Notes under the pieces: model-generated
What the model was told of the DNA's origin: nothing
What the model saw: the letters and a program-made list of their open reading frames with translations, nothing else
Database searches by the model: none
Position numbers and translations under genes: made by a program
Shown: one piece after another, positions 38,130 through 46,390 of the stretch
Numbering within the stretch: position 1 is the stretch's first letter
Layout of the letters: each line of letters starts with the position of its first letter
Origin: Vasconcelosia minhoensis LEGE 07310
Lineage (GTDB): Bacteria > Cyanobacteriota > Cyanobacteriia > Phormidesmidales > Phormidesmidaceae
Assembly: GCF_015207255.1 (NCBI RefSeq)
Contig: NZ_JADEXG010000020.1
Coordinates: forward strand, 1-64,000
Reading direction: 5' to 3'
DNA: 64,000 nucleotides

Positions 38130-38402
38130 GAGAGCGTGTATAACGTCATCACTAAATGATTTGTTTCAGGTCTTTGCAATCCGGTTCGGCTTTGTTGCAT
38201 GAATGAAAAAAGAGACAGAGGTTCCCCATCTCGGTCGTTTCCTATGCTTCAACACGTCATCGAAAAACTATCCGAACTCTGGTAGCCTTTGAGCTCTAGC
38301 TTTCAGCTACGCCCTAATACAGCGCGTGCTTCACCAGTCGCCTGCTCGCTCAAATACGATGCTGTGGCAAAATTGAAGCAGCTGATTGAGGGTTTGCCAG
38401 TT
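38130..38402. other. relic-like region after the racemase fragment
   Basis: No intact gene. GGCTTTGTTGCATGAATG at 38189-38206 resembles the ends of IS903-type (IS5-family) elements. A 28-codon frame from ATG 38201 follows. The longer frame that continues into the Uma2-type gene begins at 38289, but its first 38 residues look non-coding. Confidence 0.4.
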
Positions 38403-38978
38403 ATGACCATTGCGGGTGTGCCAACTAAAACCTATACGGCTGAGGAATATTTGGCTCTGGAAGTAGAGTCTGATATTCGCAACGAGTTTCGCAATGGAGA
38501 ACTTGTTGAGATGACAGGAGGGACGCCTGAGCATAATGAAATTACCAGTGTTCTCAATGCTCTGCTTAGGGTCATGCTAAGAGGAAACCCATACAGCATT
38601 TTTGTCGCAGACCAGCGGCTATGGATTCCTGCAGCCCAGGTCTATACCTACCCGGATATCATGGTCACACCCCGTCCACCGGAACGGCAGCCCGGGCGCA
38701 AAGATACCGTTATCAATCCAATTTTAATTGCAGAAACGCTCTCGAAATCGACCCAAGGGTATGACCGAGGCGAGAAGTTTGCCTACTATCGCACGATTGA
38801 AACCTTTCAAGAATATGTGCTGATTGACCAGTATCAGCCTCATGTTGAGCACTATGTCAAACAGGCCACCAAGCAGTGGCTATTTACGGAATACGACCAT
38901 TTGGAGAACGCTTTTACGTTAGCTTCCATACCGGTCGAGATTGCGCTCGCAGATTTATACGAAGCCGTTGAATTCTAG
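38403..38978 (+). CDS. Uma2-family (DUF820) putative nuclease
   Basis: 191 residues from ATG 38403, chosen because the family begins near TYTAEEYLALE. Seen: RNEFRNGELVEMTGGTPEHNEI, YTYPDIMVT and ILIAETLSKSTQGYDRGEKFAYYRTI, the PD-(D/E)XK-like core of Uma2. These proteins are present in many copies in cyanobacteria; role uncertain. It ends 3 bp from the convergent methyltransferase gene. Confidence 0.85.
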   Translation: MTIAGVPTKTYTAEEYLALEVESDIRNEFRNGELVEMTGGTPEHNEITSVLNALLRVMLRGNPYSIFVADQRLWIPAAQVYTYPDIMVTPRPPERQPGRKDTVINPILIAETLSKSTQGYDRGEKFAYYRTIETFQEYVLIDQYQPHVEHYVKQATKQWLFTEYDHLENAFTLASIPVEIALADLYEAVEF

Positions 38979-38981
38979 AAC

Positions 38982-40118
38982 CTAATACAGCTCATACTTT
39001 ACCAGCCGACATTCAATTGAGCCATTGTAGATGGGAATGCGCTGCGATGACCGCAGACCAATCTGCTGAATTAGCTGCTTATTGCCGCTGAGGACAAAGG
39101 CCGTCCAGCCGGAGAAGCGCTGCTTTAGGACATCGCCGAGCTGCTTATAGAGTGCGCCTAGATCTTCGCCTTCGTCGATGCGGAAACCGTAGGGGGGATT
39201 GCAGAGAAGAATTCCGCTGGCGGCTGGCGGCACAATTTCTGAGAGGTCGGTCGGGAAAAACTGAACCTGGGACTCGACGCCGCAGAACCGGGCATTGTCC
39301 TCAGCCTGATTGATGCGTTCGGAGTCGCGATCGCTACCCCCCACAAAAGCCTTCAGCTCCGTCTGACGGCTGGCTTTAGCCGCTTCCAGTAGCTGCTCCC
39401 ATAGGACTACGTCAAAATCAGGCCAGGTCTCAAAGCCAAAGCGATCGCGAAATAGCCCCGGTGCAATCTGCAAGGCTTGCTGGCTGGCTTCCAGGGGCAG
39501 CGTGCCCGAACCGCAGAAGGGGTCATAAAACGCCTGGTCGCTCTGCCAGCCCGATAGCCGAATCAGCGCGGCGGCCAGCGATTCCTTCAGCGGGGCGACC
39601 CCCACCGCCGGACGGTAGCCCCGCCGATGTAGGCTGCCGCCTGAGCTGTCCAGGCTAACCGTGCAGCGATCGCGGTAGATATGCACATTCACCGCTACGT
39701 CCGGCTCCTGCGGATCGACGCTAGACCGCTCGCCCAGCTGCGCCTGCTGCTGGTCCACGATGGCGTTTTTCACCTGGAGCGCGGTGAAATGGCTGTGGTT
39801 AAGGCGACGGCCCTTGCCTGTGAGCTGCCCGGTGGCGTGGACTGCCAGCGTCTGGAAGGGCGTCAGGTGGGGCTGCCAGTCAATCTGCTGGACGACCCGA
39901 TAGAGGTCGTCGGCATCCTCACAGGAAAATTCGCCCAGCTTGACCAGAATCCGAAACGGCAACCTAGCCCAGAGGTTGACTTTATAGAGTAAAGCGCGAT
40001 CGCCCTCGAAGCCAACGCCGCAAAATCCCGGCGTGACGGAACTGGCTCCTAACGCCTCTAGCTCCTCAGCCGCCAGCGTTTCCAACCCGCGAGCGACCGT
40101 TGCAAAATAATCGGTCAT
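38982..40118 (-). CDS. THUMP-domain RNA methyltransferase (RlmL N-terminal type)
   Basis: 378 residues. An N-terminal THUMP domain (about 1-165) is followed by a Rossmann methyltransferase domain with DPFCGSGTLPLEA (SAM loop) and NPPYGFRID (catalytic N-P-P-Y). It is the size of the first half of E. coli RlmL, which makes m2G2445 in 23S rRNA, so this target is likely but not proven. It is 7 bp upstream of nothing on its strand; the next gene, a hydrolase, ends 8 bp before its start. Confidence 0.88.
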   Translation of the reverse strand: MTDYFATVARGLETLAAEELEALGASSVTPGFCGVGFEGDRALLYKVNLWARLPFRILVKLGEFSCEDADDLYRVVQQIDWQPHLTPFQTLAVHATGQLTGKGRRLNHSHFTALQVKNAIVDQQQAQLGERSSVDPQEPDVAVNVHIYRDRCTVSLDSSGGSLHRRGYRPAVGVAPLKESLAAALIRLSGWQSDQAFYDPFCGSGTLPLEASQQALQIAPGLFRDRFGFETWPDFDVVLWEQLLEAAKASRQTELKAFVGGSDRDSERINQAEDNARFCGVESQVQFFPTDLSEIVPPAASGILLCNPPYGFRIDEGEDLGALYKQLGDVLKQRFSGWTAFVLSGNKQLIQQIGLRSSQRIPIYNGSIECRLVKYELY

Positions 40119-40125
40119 AATCTCC

Positions 40126-41010
40126 TCATAAGTTGTTCTTCAGCCAGCCAACCAGCAGCCCAGCAACAACGCTGGGCTGTTCTAGCTGGGGCAAAACGCC
40201 AGTATCGTCAACAATATGAAACTGCTGGACCTGCGAGCTGAGCGCCGCTAGCCGCCGGCCCAAGCTGAGAGGGGTAAACTGCGATCGCGCCCCCCACACC
40301 ACCGCCGTCGGTACAGCAAGCTGGGGCAGGTCCTGAGCCAGATCAAAGTACAGGTCGCCGCGTAAAAAGGCCAGGGCTGCATAGTCGGCATTCGGCTGCT
40401 GGGCAGAGGCTAAGTAGGCCGCGACAATTTCGGGGGAGATGCGATCTCGCTTAGCAAACAAGAACTGCTCTAAGAAATTGCGCACGGCAAACTCGTTAGT
40501 CGCTCCCAGAGCATAGATCACCTGATCCAGCAGCGGCGTGTTGATAATCGGCGCGGGCAGCCGCCGTCCGGCCCCGGTCCCAAAGTCGTTAAACCCAGAT
40601 GGACAGGTTAAAAAAAGCGAGCGAATCTTTTCTGGCAGCTGGTTTGCCAATCGCACCGCCAGTGCGCCCGTCCAGGACGCGGCCACTAAAGTCACCGGGT
40701 CTGGCAGCATCTGCAAAAACTCGCTTAGGCTGAGCAGGTAGTCCTCAATCCGATAGCGGCGAGCGGGATGGCTCGATTCACCCCAGCCCATCAGGTCGGG
40801 CGCAATAATTTGGTGGGTAGCCGCGATCGCGGGATACACCTTTGACCATTCATAGGCCGAGGCCCCACCCCCCAGGCTATGCAGAAAAACCACCGTTGGC
40901 CGCCCCGCCTTCAGGCTCCAGGGGGCTCGGGTCTGGGTGTAGTAAACCAGCGTCCCTAGCGACGTTTGAACGCTCTTCTGACCAAAACCGGCAGGCTGAA
41001 AGTCGATCAT
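40126..41010 (-). CDS. alpha/beta-hydrolase-fold protein with degraded catalytic site
   Basis: 294 residues. The fold is clear: FLHSLGGGASAYEW, APDLMGWGESSHP and nucleophile-elbow LVAASWTGALA with Ser112. But the acid position reads WGARSQFTP, where other members have Asp, and the His position reads DDTGVLPQLEQP, with Val272. The triad is thus incomplete. Either it is a non-catalytic member, or its chemistry is different. It precedes the THUMP methyltransferase on the same strand by 7 bp. Confidence 0.82.
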   Translation of the reverse strand: MIDFQPAGFGQKSVQTSLGTLVYYTQTRAPWSLKAGRPTVVFLHSLGGGASAYEWSKVYPAIAATHQIIAPDLMGWGESSHPARRYRIEDYLLSLSEFLQMLPDPVTLVAASWTGALAVRLANQLPEKIRSLFLTCPSGFNDFGTGAGRRLPAPIINTPLLDQVIYALGATNEFAVRNFLEQFLFAKRDRISPEIVAAYLASAQQPNADYAALAFLRGDLYFDLAQDLPQLAVPTAVVWGARSQFTPLSLGRRLAALSSQVQQFHIVDDTGVLPQLEQPSVVAGLLVGWLKNNL

Positions 41011-41056
41011 AATAGAGCATCGTAGCCTATCGTGAAGAAAGCTCGCTGTTTATATT

Positions 41057-41299
41057 ATGCTAATGCCACCTGAAGAAACCCTGAAGCAAGTCGCCGCTGA
41101 ACTGCCCGTTTTTCAAGCTAATGAGCAAAAGCAGCTATTCCTTTTTGTAATTGGAGCTCTGGCCGCTCGCTTGATCAGCCTACGTAAAGCTGCTGAACTC
41201 ATGGCGCTCGAAACCGATACTTTGATCGAACTACTCGATACTATTGGCCTTGATTTTTCCTATCTATCCGAAGCTGATATTTCCATTGAGAAAGCTTGA
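41057..41299 (+). CDS. UPF0175-family antitoxin
   Basis: 80 residues. The compact helical domain with LFVIGALAARLISLRKAAELMALETDTLIELLDTIGLDFSYLSEAD is the UPF0175 type, which usually partners a DUF3368/PIN-like toxin. The stop codon overlaps the start of exactly such a gene. Confidence 0.85.
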   Translation: MLMPPEETLKQVAAELPVFQANEQKQLFLFVIGALAARLISLRKAAELMALETDTLIELLDTIGLDFSYLSEADISIEKA

Positions 41300-41802
41300 G
41301 AGACTTAGCTGAATCGATGCGGACGGTCATCAACTCCTCACCCTTAATCTTTCTATCCAAGTTGGGGTATCTAGATGCCTTATTGACAGACGCTCAAACC
41401 TTCTATATCCCCGAAGCCGTGGTACAGGAAATTAGCGCCAAGCCTGACCAAACGGCTTCTAAAATTCAGGCTTTCTTAAAAAATTCTCAGATTCAAATTA
41501 GAGAAGCTCATCTACTTCAGCTAGTCAGCCAGTTATCTCTGAGGTTTGGTAAAGGTGAGGCTGAAGCTATTGCATTAGCGCTGGAATTGTCGGCTGACAC
41601 CATCTTGCTAGATGATTTCGCTGCACGTCAAGAAGCTTTGCGGCTCGGTCTCAAAGTTAAAGGCACTCTCGCCATTATTTTTAGATTACGCCAGGAGAAC
41701 CGCGTGCCGCAGACCTCGCTCGATGACCTTTATCAAGAGTTAATTAATATCCGGTTTCGGGTCAAACGCTCAATTTTTGACCAAATTTTTTTTGACTCGT
41801 GA
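41296..41802 (+). CDS. DUF3368/PIN-like toxin
   Basis: 168 residues from TTG 41296, overlapping the antitoxin by 4 nt; ATG 41317 (MRTVINSSPLIFLSKLG) is the more usual family start. The PIN-like core has INSSPLIFL, GKGEAEAIALALEL and LLDDFAARQEA. Likely an RNase of a type II toxin-antitoxin pair. It ends 16 bp from the convergent GH116 gene. Confidence 0.85.
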   Translation: MRDLAESMRTVINSSPLIFLSKLGYLDALLTDAQTFYIPEAVVQEISAKPDQTASKIQAFLKNSQIQIREAHLLQLVSQLSLRFGKGEAEAIALALELSADTILLDDFAARQEALRLGLKVKGTLAIIFRLRQENRVPQTSLDDLYQELINIRFRVKRSIFDQIFFDS

Positions 41803-41818
41803 TGATGCAAAAATGGAC

Positions 41819-44311
41819 TTATCGGGTTAACTCCATTCTCCAGTCAGTCAAGGCACCGTAGAGCCCCCAAATGGCCATCGGGCGGAGGTAGTGGCAGGCG
41901 CGGAAGGTGCCGACTGTCGTAATCGCTTCGGGGGTGCGGAACTGGAGGCCATGCTGGTAAATCTGTTGAACGACGGCGGCGGTGATTTCTAGCGCTGCGT
42001 CTCGTTTGCCCATCTGGGCGAAAAAGGCAGCTAGGCCAAAATTGATGCCTGTCCAGACCTCTAGCTGGTGGGTATCGTCGGGGTTCTGGGGCGAACCGTC
42101 GGGGCGAACGCCGTTGGCTGCGCCGATGCTAAGGCCGAGCTGGGCAGCGCTAAAGAAACCCGCTTGAGCGCCTTCGAACTTTTGATTTTGAGGAGCAGTA
42201 TGGTGCTGGGCGTACTGGTTGAATTTGACAAAGCAGGCGTCGTAGATAGCTTCTAACGCCGATTCAGTAAACTCGGGTTCGACAATGTCGGGCAGCCCCA
42301 TCAGCCGGGCAAAGAACTGGCCGCAGAGCTGGTCAGCCATCACCACGTCAGCGCCGCTGCCGGTATCGAGCCGGTAGTATTGGCCATTCCAAAGCTTGTT
42401 CTGAAAGACGACGCGGCCCTGGTCGGCCCAGCGGCGATATTGGGCCAGTAGGATAGCCAGATTGCCACTGCCGCGAGAATGCTGCTGGAGCTGGTTGCCG
42501 ATCGCGATCGCGCTTTCCAAAGCCGCCAGCCACAGTCCACCGCAGTAGGCGCTGACGCCCTTAAGCTGCCAGTCGTCAAAGGTCTGGTCGGGGGCACCGC
42601 CGTTCTCGGGCATACCGTCACCGTCCCGATCAAACTGCTTCAGATAGGCCAGCGCTTCGACCACGGCGGGCCAGCAGTCTGCCAAAAAGTCAACGTCGGT
42701 TTCGCCGGTCATGACGAAGGCCCGATAGACCTGAATAACAAAATCGCTGGGTAAGTCTTTCCACTGGTTGCAGTCTTGATAGCTGGTGTAATTGGTCTGC
42801 TGCCAGGGATGCTCGTTTGGCGCACCTAAATCGTGCGGCGTGGCCCCTCGAAGCTTGCGGGCAGCCCAATGTTCGCCCTCGCCAATCGTGTAGTAGTAGC
42901 CAATAATCCGCTGTCGGCTGTCCTCGGCTGAAATCGCTCGGGCAAAGGCGCGGATGACGGACTTCTCAATCTCGGGCCACAGCATCAGGGTGGCAAAGCC
43001 GCCATACAGCCGCACATCTAAGCTTTCGTACCAGCAGTAGTCAAAGCATTCGAGGACGCCGAACTGGCCGATTGGGTCGGTTTCACTGGCGGCGGACCAA
43101 AGCGTGCCGCCGCTGGTCAGGTCGTAGAGTTCGTTAAATAGCGCCATTTTCAGCCAGTCGGGCAGGTCAGACCGGTTGAGGATGGGCTGCTGCCACTGCT
43201 GGATTTGTTGCTGCCAGCTGGGATATTTGGTAAGCGCGATCGCGGCCATGGCTTCGGCATTCCGACCGCTGCGGCCAAAGAAATCAGTGTAGCGGCGGTA
43301 GGCCTGCTTCCCGGCCGCGAATTCAGTCACCGGCAGGTCCCAGGTCAGGACGAAGGGAATTTCTGCCGTTTCGCCAGGGGATAGGGTGAATTTGACTGCG
43401 ATCGCGCCGCCCACCTGTTCGCCCGCAGCGGCAGGCATTTCATCCGCTAAATTCGGCAGCGTCCCAGACTGGGAAAATGACTGCCAGAGGTCGCTCCCAT
43501 CTCCTGCTGGATTCCAGCGGCTATGGTAGAAGATTTCGCCCTGTTCGAACGGTCTTGTTGCGATGCAAAACTGTCCCTGCCCCTCGGCAGGTTCCCCTGA
43601 CCAGTCACCATCCATCACGCAGGTCACCCGGTCGGCCTGGACAATCCGCTGGTTGAAATTGCCTGCGCTCTTCCCCAGCCGGGGCTGGTATTTATAAAAA
43701 GGGCTGCCGTCATCCCGCTGCTGTACCGTGGGCGAGGGATTGGCATTGGTAAACCAGCCCACCATATTTTGCCAGCTCAGCATTAGGCTTAGCGTAATCA
43801 ACCGATCGGTAGGATTATGGGCCGTCCAAACGAAGACCGCCACTGGATAGCTCGCCTCTTGATAGTTATCGGCCCAGATAGGAGAAAACTGCTCGCAGCT
43901 CAGCTCGGTCTGAAAAACACCGCGATAGGTAGATCCGCTGCGAGGGTATAGGGCGTGATAGGTACTCGCAGAGTTAGCCGGGTAAAACTCCCATTCGGAA
44001 AGGCTGCCATCGGTTGGGGGCTCGGTGGACATTGCGTAGGCCTGCTGCCGGTCTTCTGTCTGCTCAAAGACGCTGAACTGACAGGCCGGAAAGATTGCAA
44101 ACACATGCTCGCCGCCGTCCAGATGCCACAGGTTAAAACTGCCGCTGGGGGCTCGACCGATACAGCCCGCGCCAAAGCCGCCGAGGGGAACACCATGGCC
44201 TGGGCCGTCATCCAAGTTGCTGGCGTAGCGGACAACATAGGGCGTTTCCCAACCTGCGCCAATTGGCCTTTGCCATGCGCAGTCGGGAATAAAGGGATCA
44301 GGCAAGGTCAT
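41819..44311 (-). CDS. GH116-family beta-glucosidase/glucosylceramidase-like enzyme
   Basis: 830 residues, as expected for family GH116. The N-terminal beta-sandwich has PLGGFGAGCIGRAPSGSFNLWHLDGGEH. The catalytic (alpha/alpha)6 domain includes LTSGGTLW, FDYCWYESLDVRLYGGFATLMLWPEIEKS, which should hold the nucleophile Glu, and PDQTFDDWQLKGVSAYCGGLW with the acid/base Asp. No signal peptide is seen, so it is likely cytoplasmic. Substrate is unknown. It is on the opposite strand to the toxin-antitoxin pair. Confidence 0.9.
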   Translation of the reverse strand: MTLPDPFIPDCAWQRPIGAGWETPYVVRYASNLDDGPGHGVPLGGFGAGCIGRAPSGSFNLWHLDGGEHVFAIFPACQFSVFEQTEDRQQAYAMSTEPPTDGSLSEWEFYPANSASTYHALYPRSGSTYRGVFQTELSCEQFSPIWADNYQEASYPVAVFVWTAHNPTDRLITLSLMLSWQNMVGWFTNANPSPTVQQRDDGSPFYKYQPRLGKSAGNFNQRIVQADRVTCVMDGDWSGEPAEGQGQFCIATRPFEQGEIFYHSRWNPAGDGSDLWQSFSQSGTLPNLADEMPAAAGEQVGGAIAVKFTLSPGETAEIPFVLTWDLPVTEFAAGKQAYRRYTDFFGRSGRNAEAMAAIALTKYPSWQQQIQQWQQPILNRSDLPDWLKMALFNELYDLTSGGTLWSAASETDPIGQFGVLECFDYCWYESLDVRLYGGFATLMLWPEIEKSVIRAFARAISAEDSRQRIIGYYYTIGEGEHWAARKLRGATPHDLGAPNEHPWQQTNYTSYQDCNQWKDLPSDFVIQVYRAFVMTGETDVDFLADCWPAVVEALAYLKQFDRDGDGMPENGGAPDQTFDDWQLKGVSAYCGGLWLAALESAIAIGNQLQQHSRGSGNLAILLAQYRRWADQGRVVFQNKLWNGQYYRLDTGSGADVVMADQLCGQFFARLMGLPDIVEPEFTESALEAIYDACFVKFNQYAQHHTAPQNQKFEGAQAGFFSAAQLGLSIGAANGVRPDGSPQNPDDTHQLEVWTGINFGLAAFFAQMGKRDAALEITAAVVQQIYQHGLQFRTPEAITTVGTFRACHYLRPMAIWGLYGALTDWRMELTR

Positions 44312-44386
44312 AAAATCTGGAAATGAATGCTATTTTGGGTAGGGCTGACTGTCCATAGTACTGAACAGAGGGGACGAGCGCGCTTT

Positions 44387-44709
44387 ATGTTTCTAGAGAC
44401 TATACCATCGGGAACTTCACTGCCAGCGGCTAGCCAGATCGTTTTTATTGATCGCGCGATCGCGCGATAACCCAGCTCGCCGCCCGGTTCGAAGCCGGGT
44501 CTCCTCTGTTTGCCCCATTTATTGTCGTAGATGGCGCGGTAGCAGAGCTGCTTGACGGTAATTCCAGCAATGACCCAGCGATCTCTTTCCCCTTTATCGG
44601 GGCTCACTCGGACCGGCCCGATCACTTCCGCCTGCTGGCGGATAACCCATTCAGCGTTGAGGATTTGCCGTTTCCATTACGGCTTGAAAGCGCGATCGCC
44701 AATTCTCCG
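44387..44709 (+). pseudogene. decayed DUF4114-type protein gene
   Basis: A short frame from ATG 44387 (MFLETIPSGTSLPAASQIVF...) stops at 44470 after FIDRAIAR. A second frame, open from 44452, then reads APFIVVDGAVAELLDG, FPFIGAHSDRPDHFRLLADNPFSVEDLP, the signature of DUF4114 domains found in large extracellular cyanobacterial proteins. The GGDxDFND end of that domain is missing. The switch of frame is at a GCGCGATCGCGCG stretch. It is probably a remnant with a frameshift or deletion. Confidence 0.6.
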
Positions 44710-45681
44710 CTAGAGCGCATCGACCTCGTCAACGGCCAATCCTGTATAACTGGCGACGTCCTGTGGAGACATACCTGCCGCTTTTAGCCTTTTAGCAATT
44801 TGCTGCTGGCTCTCCGCTCTGCCTTCCTGTCTGCCTTCCTGTCTGCCTTCCTGTCTGCCTTCCTGTCTGCCTTCCTGTCTGCCTTCTTCTCTACCCTCCT
44901 GTCTACCTTCTTCTCTACCCTCCTGTCTGCCCTCTTGCCTTCCCTCTTCCCTAGCCTCCTGACGCAGGGAGTTCGTAATGTTGTACATGTCACGGTAATT
45001 CTTCAGGCTGCTTTGATAGCTGTTTTGTTCATCCGGTGAGAAATTCGCAATCTCGGCGACCTCAAACAGCTCGTTAAACACCCCTTCCTGCAGCTTCTCA
45101 GGCGGCTCCTCGAGCTGGGCTAGATGCTTAAACAGATATAGCCACTTGTCGAAATGTGTCTCTAACTCTTCCAGGGTCTTGGTGAACTTGGGCAGCTCGA
45201 TATAGATCAACCTCAGCTTCTTATAAAAGACGTCGCAGTGCTGATTCTTCAGCTCTACCGTATGCAGCAGGTCGGGTTCGTCCTTGTGATCGTCAAAGAT
45301 AAAATCCAGGATGCCGACGCTGTAGACCGCCGTTAGCTCATAGTTCCAAATGCCTTTTTGGGCCTGCTCCTGAATTGGGAAGGTGGCATAGAAGACGCTT
45401 CTGTCTTTGAAAAAATCCTGCTTGGCCTTCTGCACTTCGACGATGAAACGTTCTCCAGACTCTGCCTGACAGTAGATATCGAAAATGGCTCTGCGGTCAA
45501 TCAGGGTATTGCCCTGGTTCTCGCTGTTCTTGAATGTCAGGTCTTGGATGCGATGATAGTCTGGCAGAAGCGTGTTCAAGAAGTCTATCAGCAGTCGCTT
45601 ATTGGGCTCGGTGCCAAAGACGCGCTTAAAGCCAAAGTCCGTCAGCAGGTCGATGTAGATATCTGGCAGCTGATAAACCAT
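44710..45681 (-). CDS. Rpn-family PD-(D/E)XK nuclease/transposase-like protein
   Basis: 323 residues. The opening DIYIDLLTDFGFKRVFG and the core Asp68, Glu82-x-Gln84-Lys85 (IVEVQK) mark the Rpn/PDDEXK_2 family, which promotes recombination in E. coli. Residues 240-290 are repeats of EGRQ and EGRE, encoded by 12-bp tandem repeats, and predicted to be helical. A short C-terminal helix with KAAGMSPQDVASYTGLAVDEV follows. Members are abundant in cyanobacteria. It faces the DUF4114 remnant. Confidence 0.88.
   Translation of the reverse strand: MVYQLPDIYIDLLTDFGFKRVFGTEPNKRLLIDFLNTLLPDYHRIQDLTFKNSENQGNTLIDRRAIFDIYCQAESGERFIVEVQKAKQDFFKDRSVFYATFPIQEQAQKGIWNYELTAVYSVGILDFIFDDHKDEPDLLHTVELKNQHCDVFYKKLRLIYIELPKFTKTLEELETHFDKWLYLFKHLAQLEEPPEKLQEGVFNELFEVAEIANFSPDEQNSYQSSLKNYRDMYNITNSLRQEAREEGRQEGRQEGREEGRQEGREEGRQEGRQEGRQEGRQEGRQEGRAESQQQIAKRLKAAGMSPQDVASYTGLAVDEVDAL
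44821..44952. repeat. 12-bp tandem repeat in the Rpn-type gene
   Basis: Five exact copies of GCCTTCCTGTCT run from 44821 to 44880, followed by six more diverged copies to about 44952. On the coding (minus) strand each unit gives E-G-R-Q or a variant, so unit number changes keep the frame. Confidence 0.9.
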
Positions 45682-45767
45682 GTTGGGGAAGCGGGTTAAT
45701 CAAAATACTGAGAACGACGCTCTATCAGCTTATCGCAATCCTCCGACGAGCAGCTTCGAAGGATGGC

Positions 45768-45884
45768 TCAAGATGGCCCGTAATTTGCTAAAGCCAGCAG
45801 CCCGAGCTGAGTTAGGTTCCAGCCAATGAAGGCGATTAGACTGAAGAAGATAGCAATGCTGACGAGTTCTCGGACGGTTTTCAT
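45768..45884 (-). CDS. predicted 38-residue single-helix membrane protein
   Basis: A frame from ATG 45884 to TGA 45768 gives 38 residues: a short charged start (MKTVREL), a hydrophobic helix about residues 8-32 (VSIAIFFSLIAFIGWNL continuing) and a polar end ANYGPS. No clear ribosome-binding site is seen. It is outside any other gene in a 364-bp gap. I do not recognise it as a known small photosystem or NDH subunit. It could be a real small membrane protein or chance. Confidence 0.45.
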   Translation of the reverse strand: MKTVRELVSIAIFFSLIAFIGWNLTQLGLLALANYGPS

Positions 45885-46045
45885 AGCGCTGTCGGGGGGT
45901 GGGGTGGAGGCGCGATCGCGCAGCGTCTGAGCTCAAGAATCTTAACGAACAAACCCCGCTCAGAGCTGACAGAACCTCACCTTTCACTATAGGCTGATCT
46001 TACGGTTCGTTCAGCGATCGCTCTATCTTATCTATTTGCTTTCCT

Positions 46046-46372
46046 ATGCGCATTCGCATCATTGACCAGGCAGACAGCCGCTTTAGCCTTTCTCCAGAGG
46101 CGCAGACCGCCCTATTTGCCCTGCTGACGAGCGAATCTTTCTGCGCTCAGGTCTGCCAGGAAACCGGCGCTAGCCAGGTCGAATTTACCCACAAGCTATT
46201 CAAGCCGGTACCCTATACCACTGCCACCCCCAAGGGGATGGCTGCCGAATTTGAGCCCTACCATGAGTCGCCAGACTATGCGGTGATTAACGTGCCGCCG
46301 ACATTCATGTTTAAAGCGAAGATTTTTAGCCCGAACCGCCTCTGCGCGATCTATCGAAAAGTTGCCCGATAA
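46046..46372 (+). CDS. conserved-looking hypothetical protein
   Basis: 108 residues, no recognised family. Two Cys in CAQVCQETG and one in RLCAIY are present. Length, composition and a same-strand neighbour 18 bp downstream suggest it is real. Its preceding region (45885-46045) has a HIP1 octamer near 46014. Function unknown. Confidence 0.65.
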   Translation: MRIRIIDQADSRFSLSPEAQTALFALLTSESFCAQVCQETGASQVEFTHKLFKPVPYTTATPKGMAAEFEPYHESPDYAVINVPPTFMFKAKIFSPNRLCAIYRKVAR

Positions 46373-46390
46373 CTATTAAGCTTGCCTTTT

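Noticed and set aside
44308-44625. 105-codon minus-strand frame (MIGPVRVS...)
   Set aside because: It lies opposite the DUF4114 remnant, whose reading frame has recognisable protein motifs, so the minus frame is most likely a shadow.
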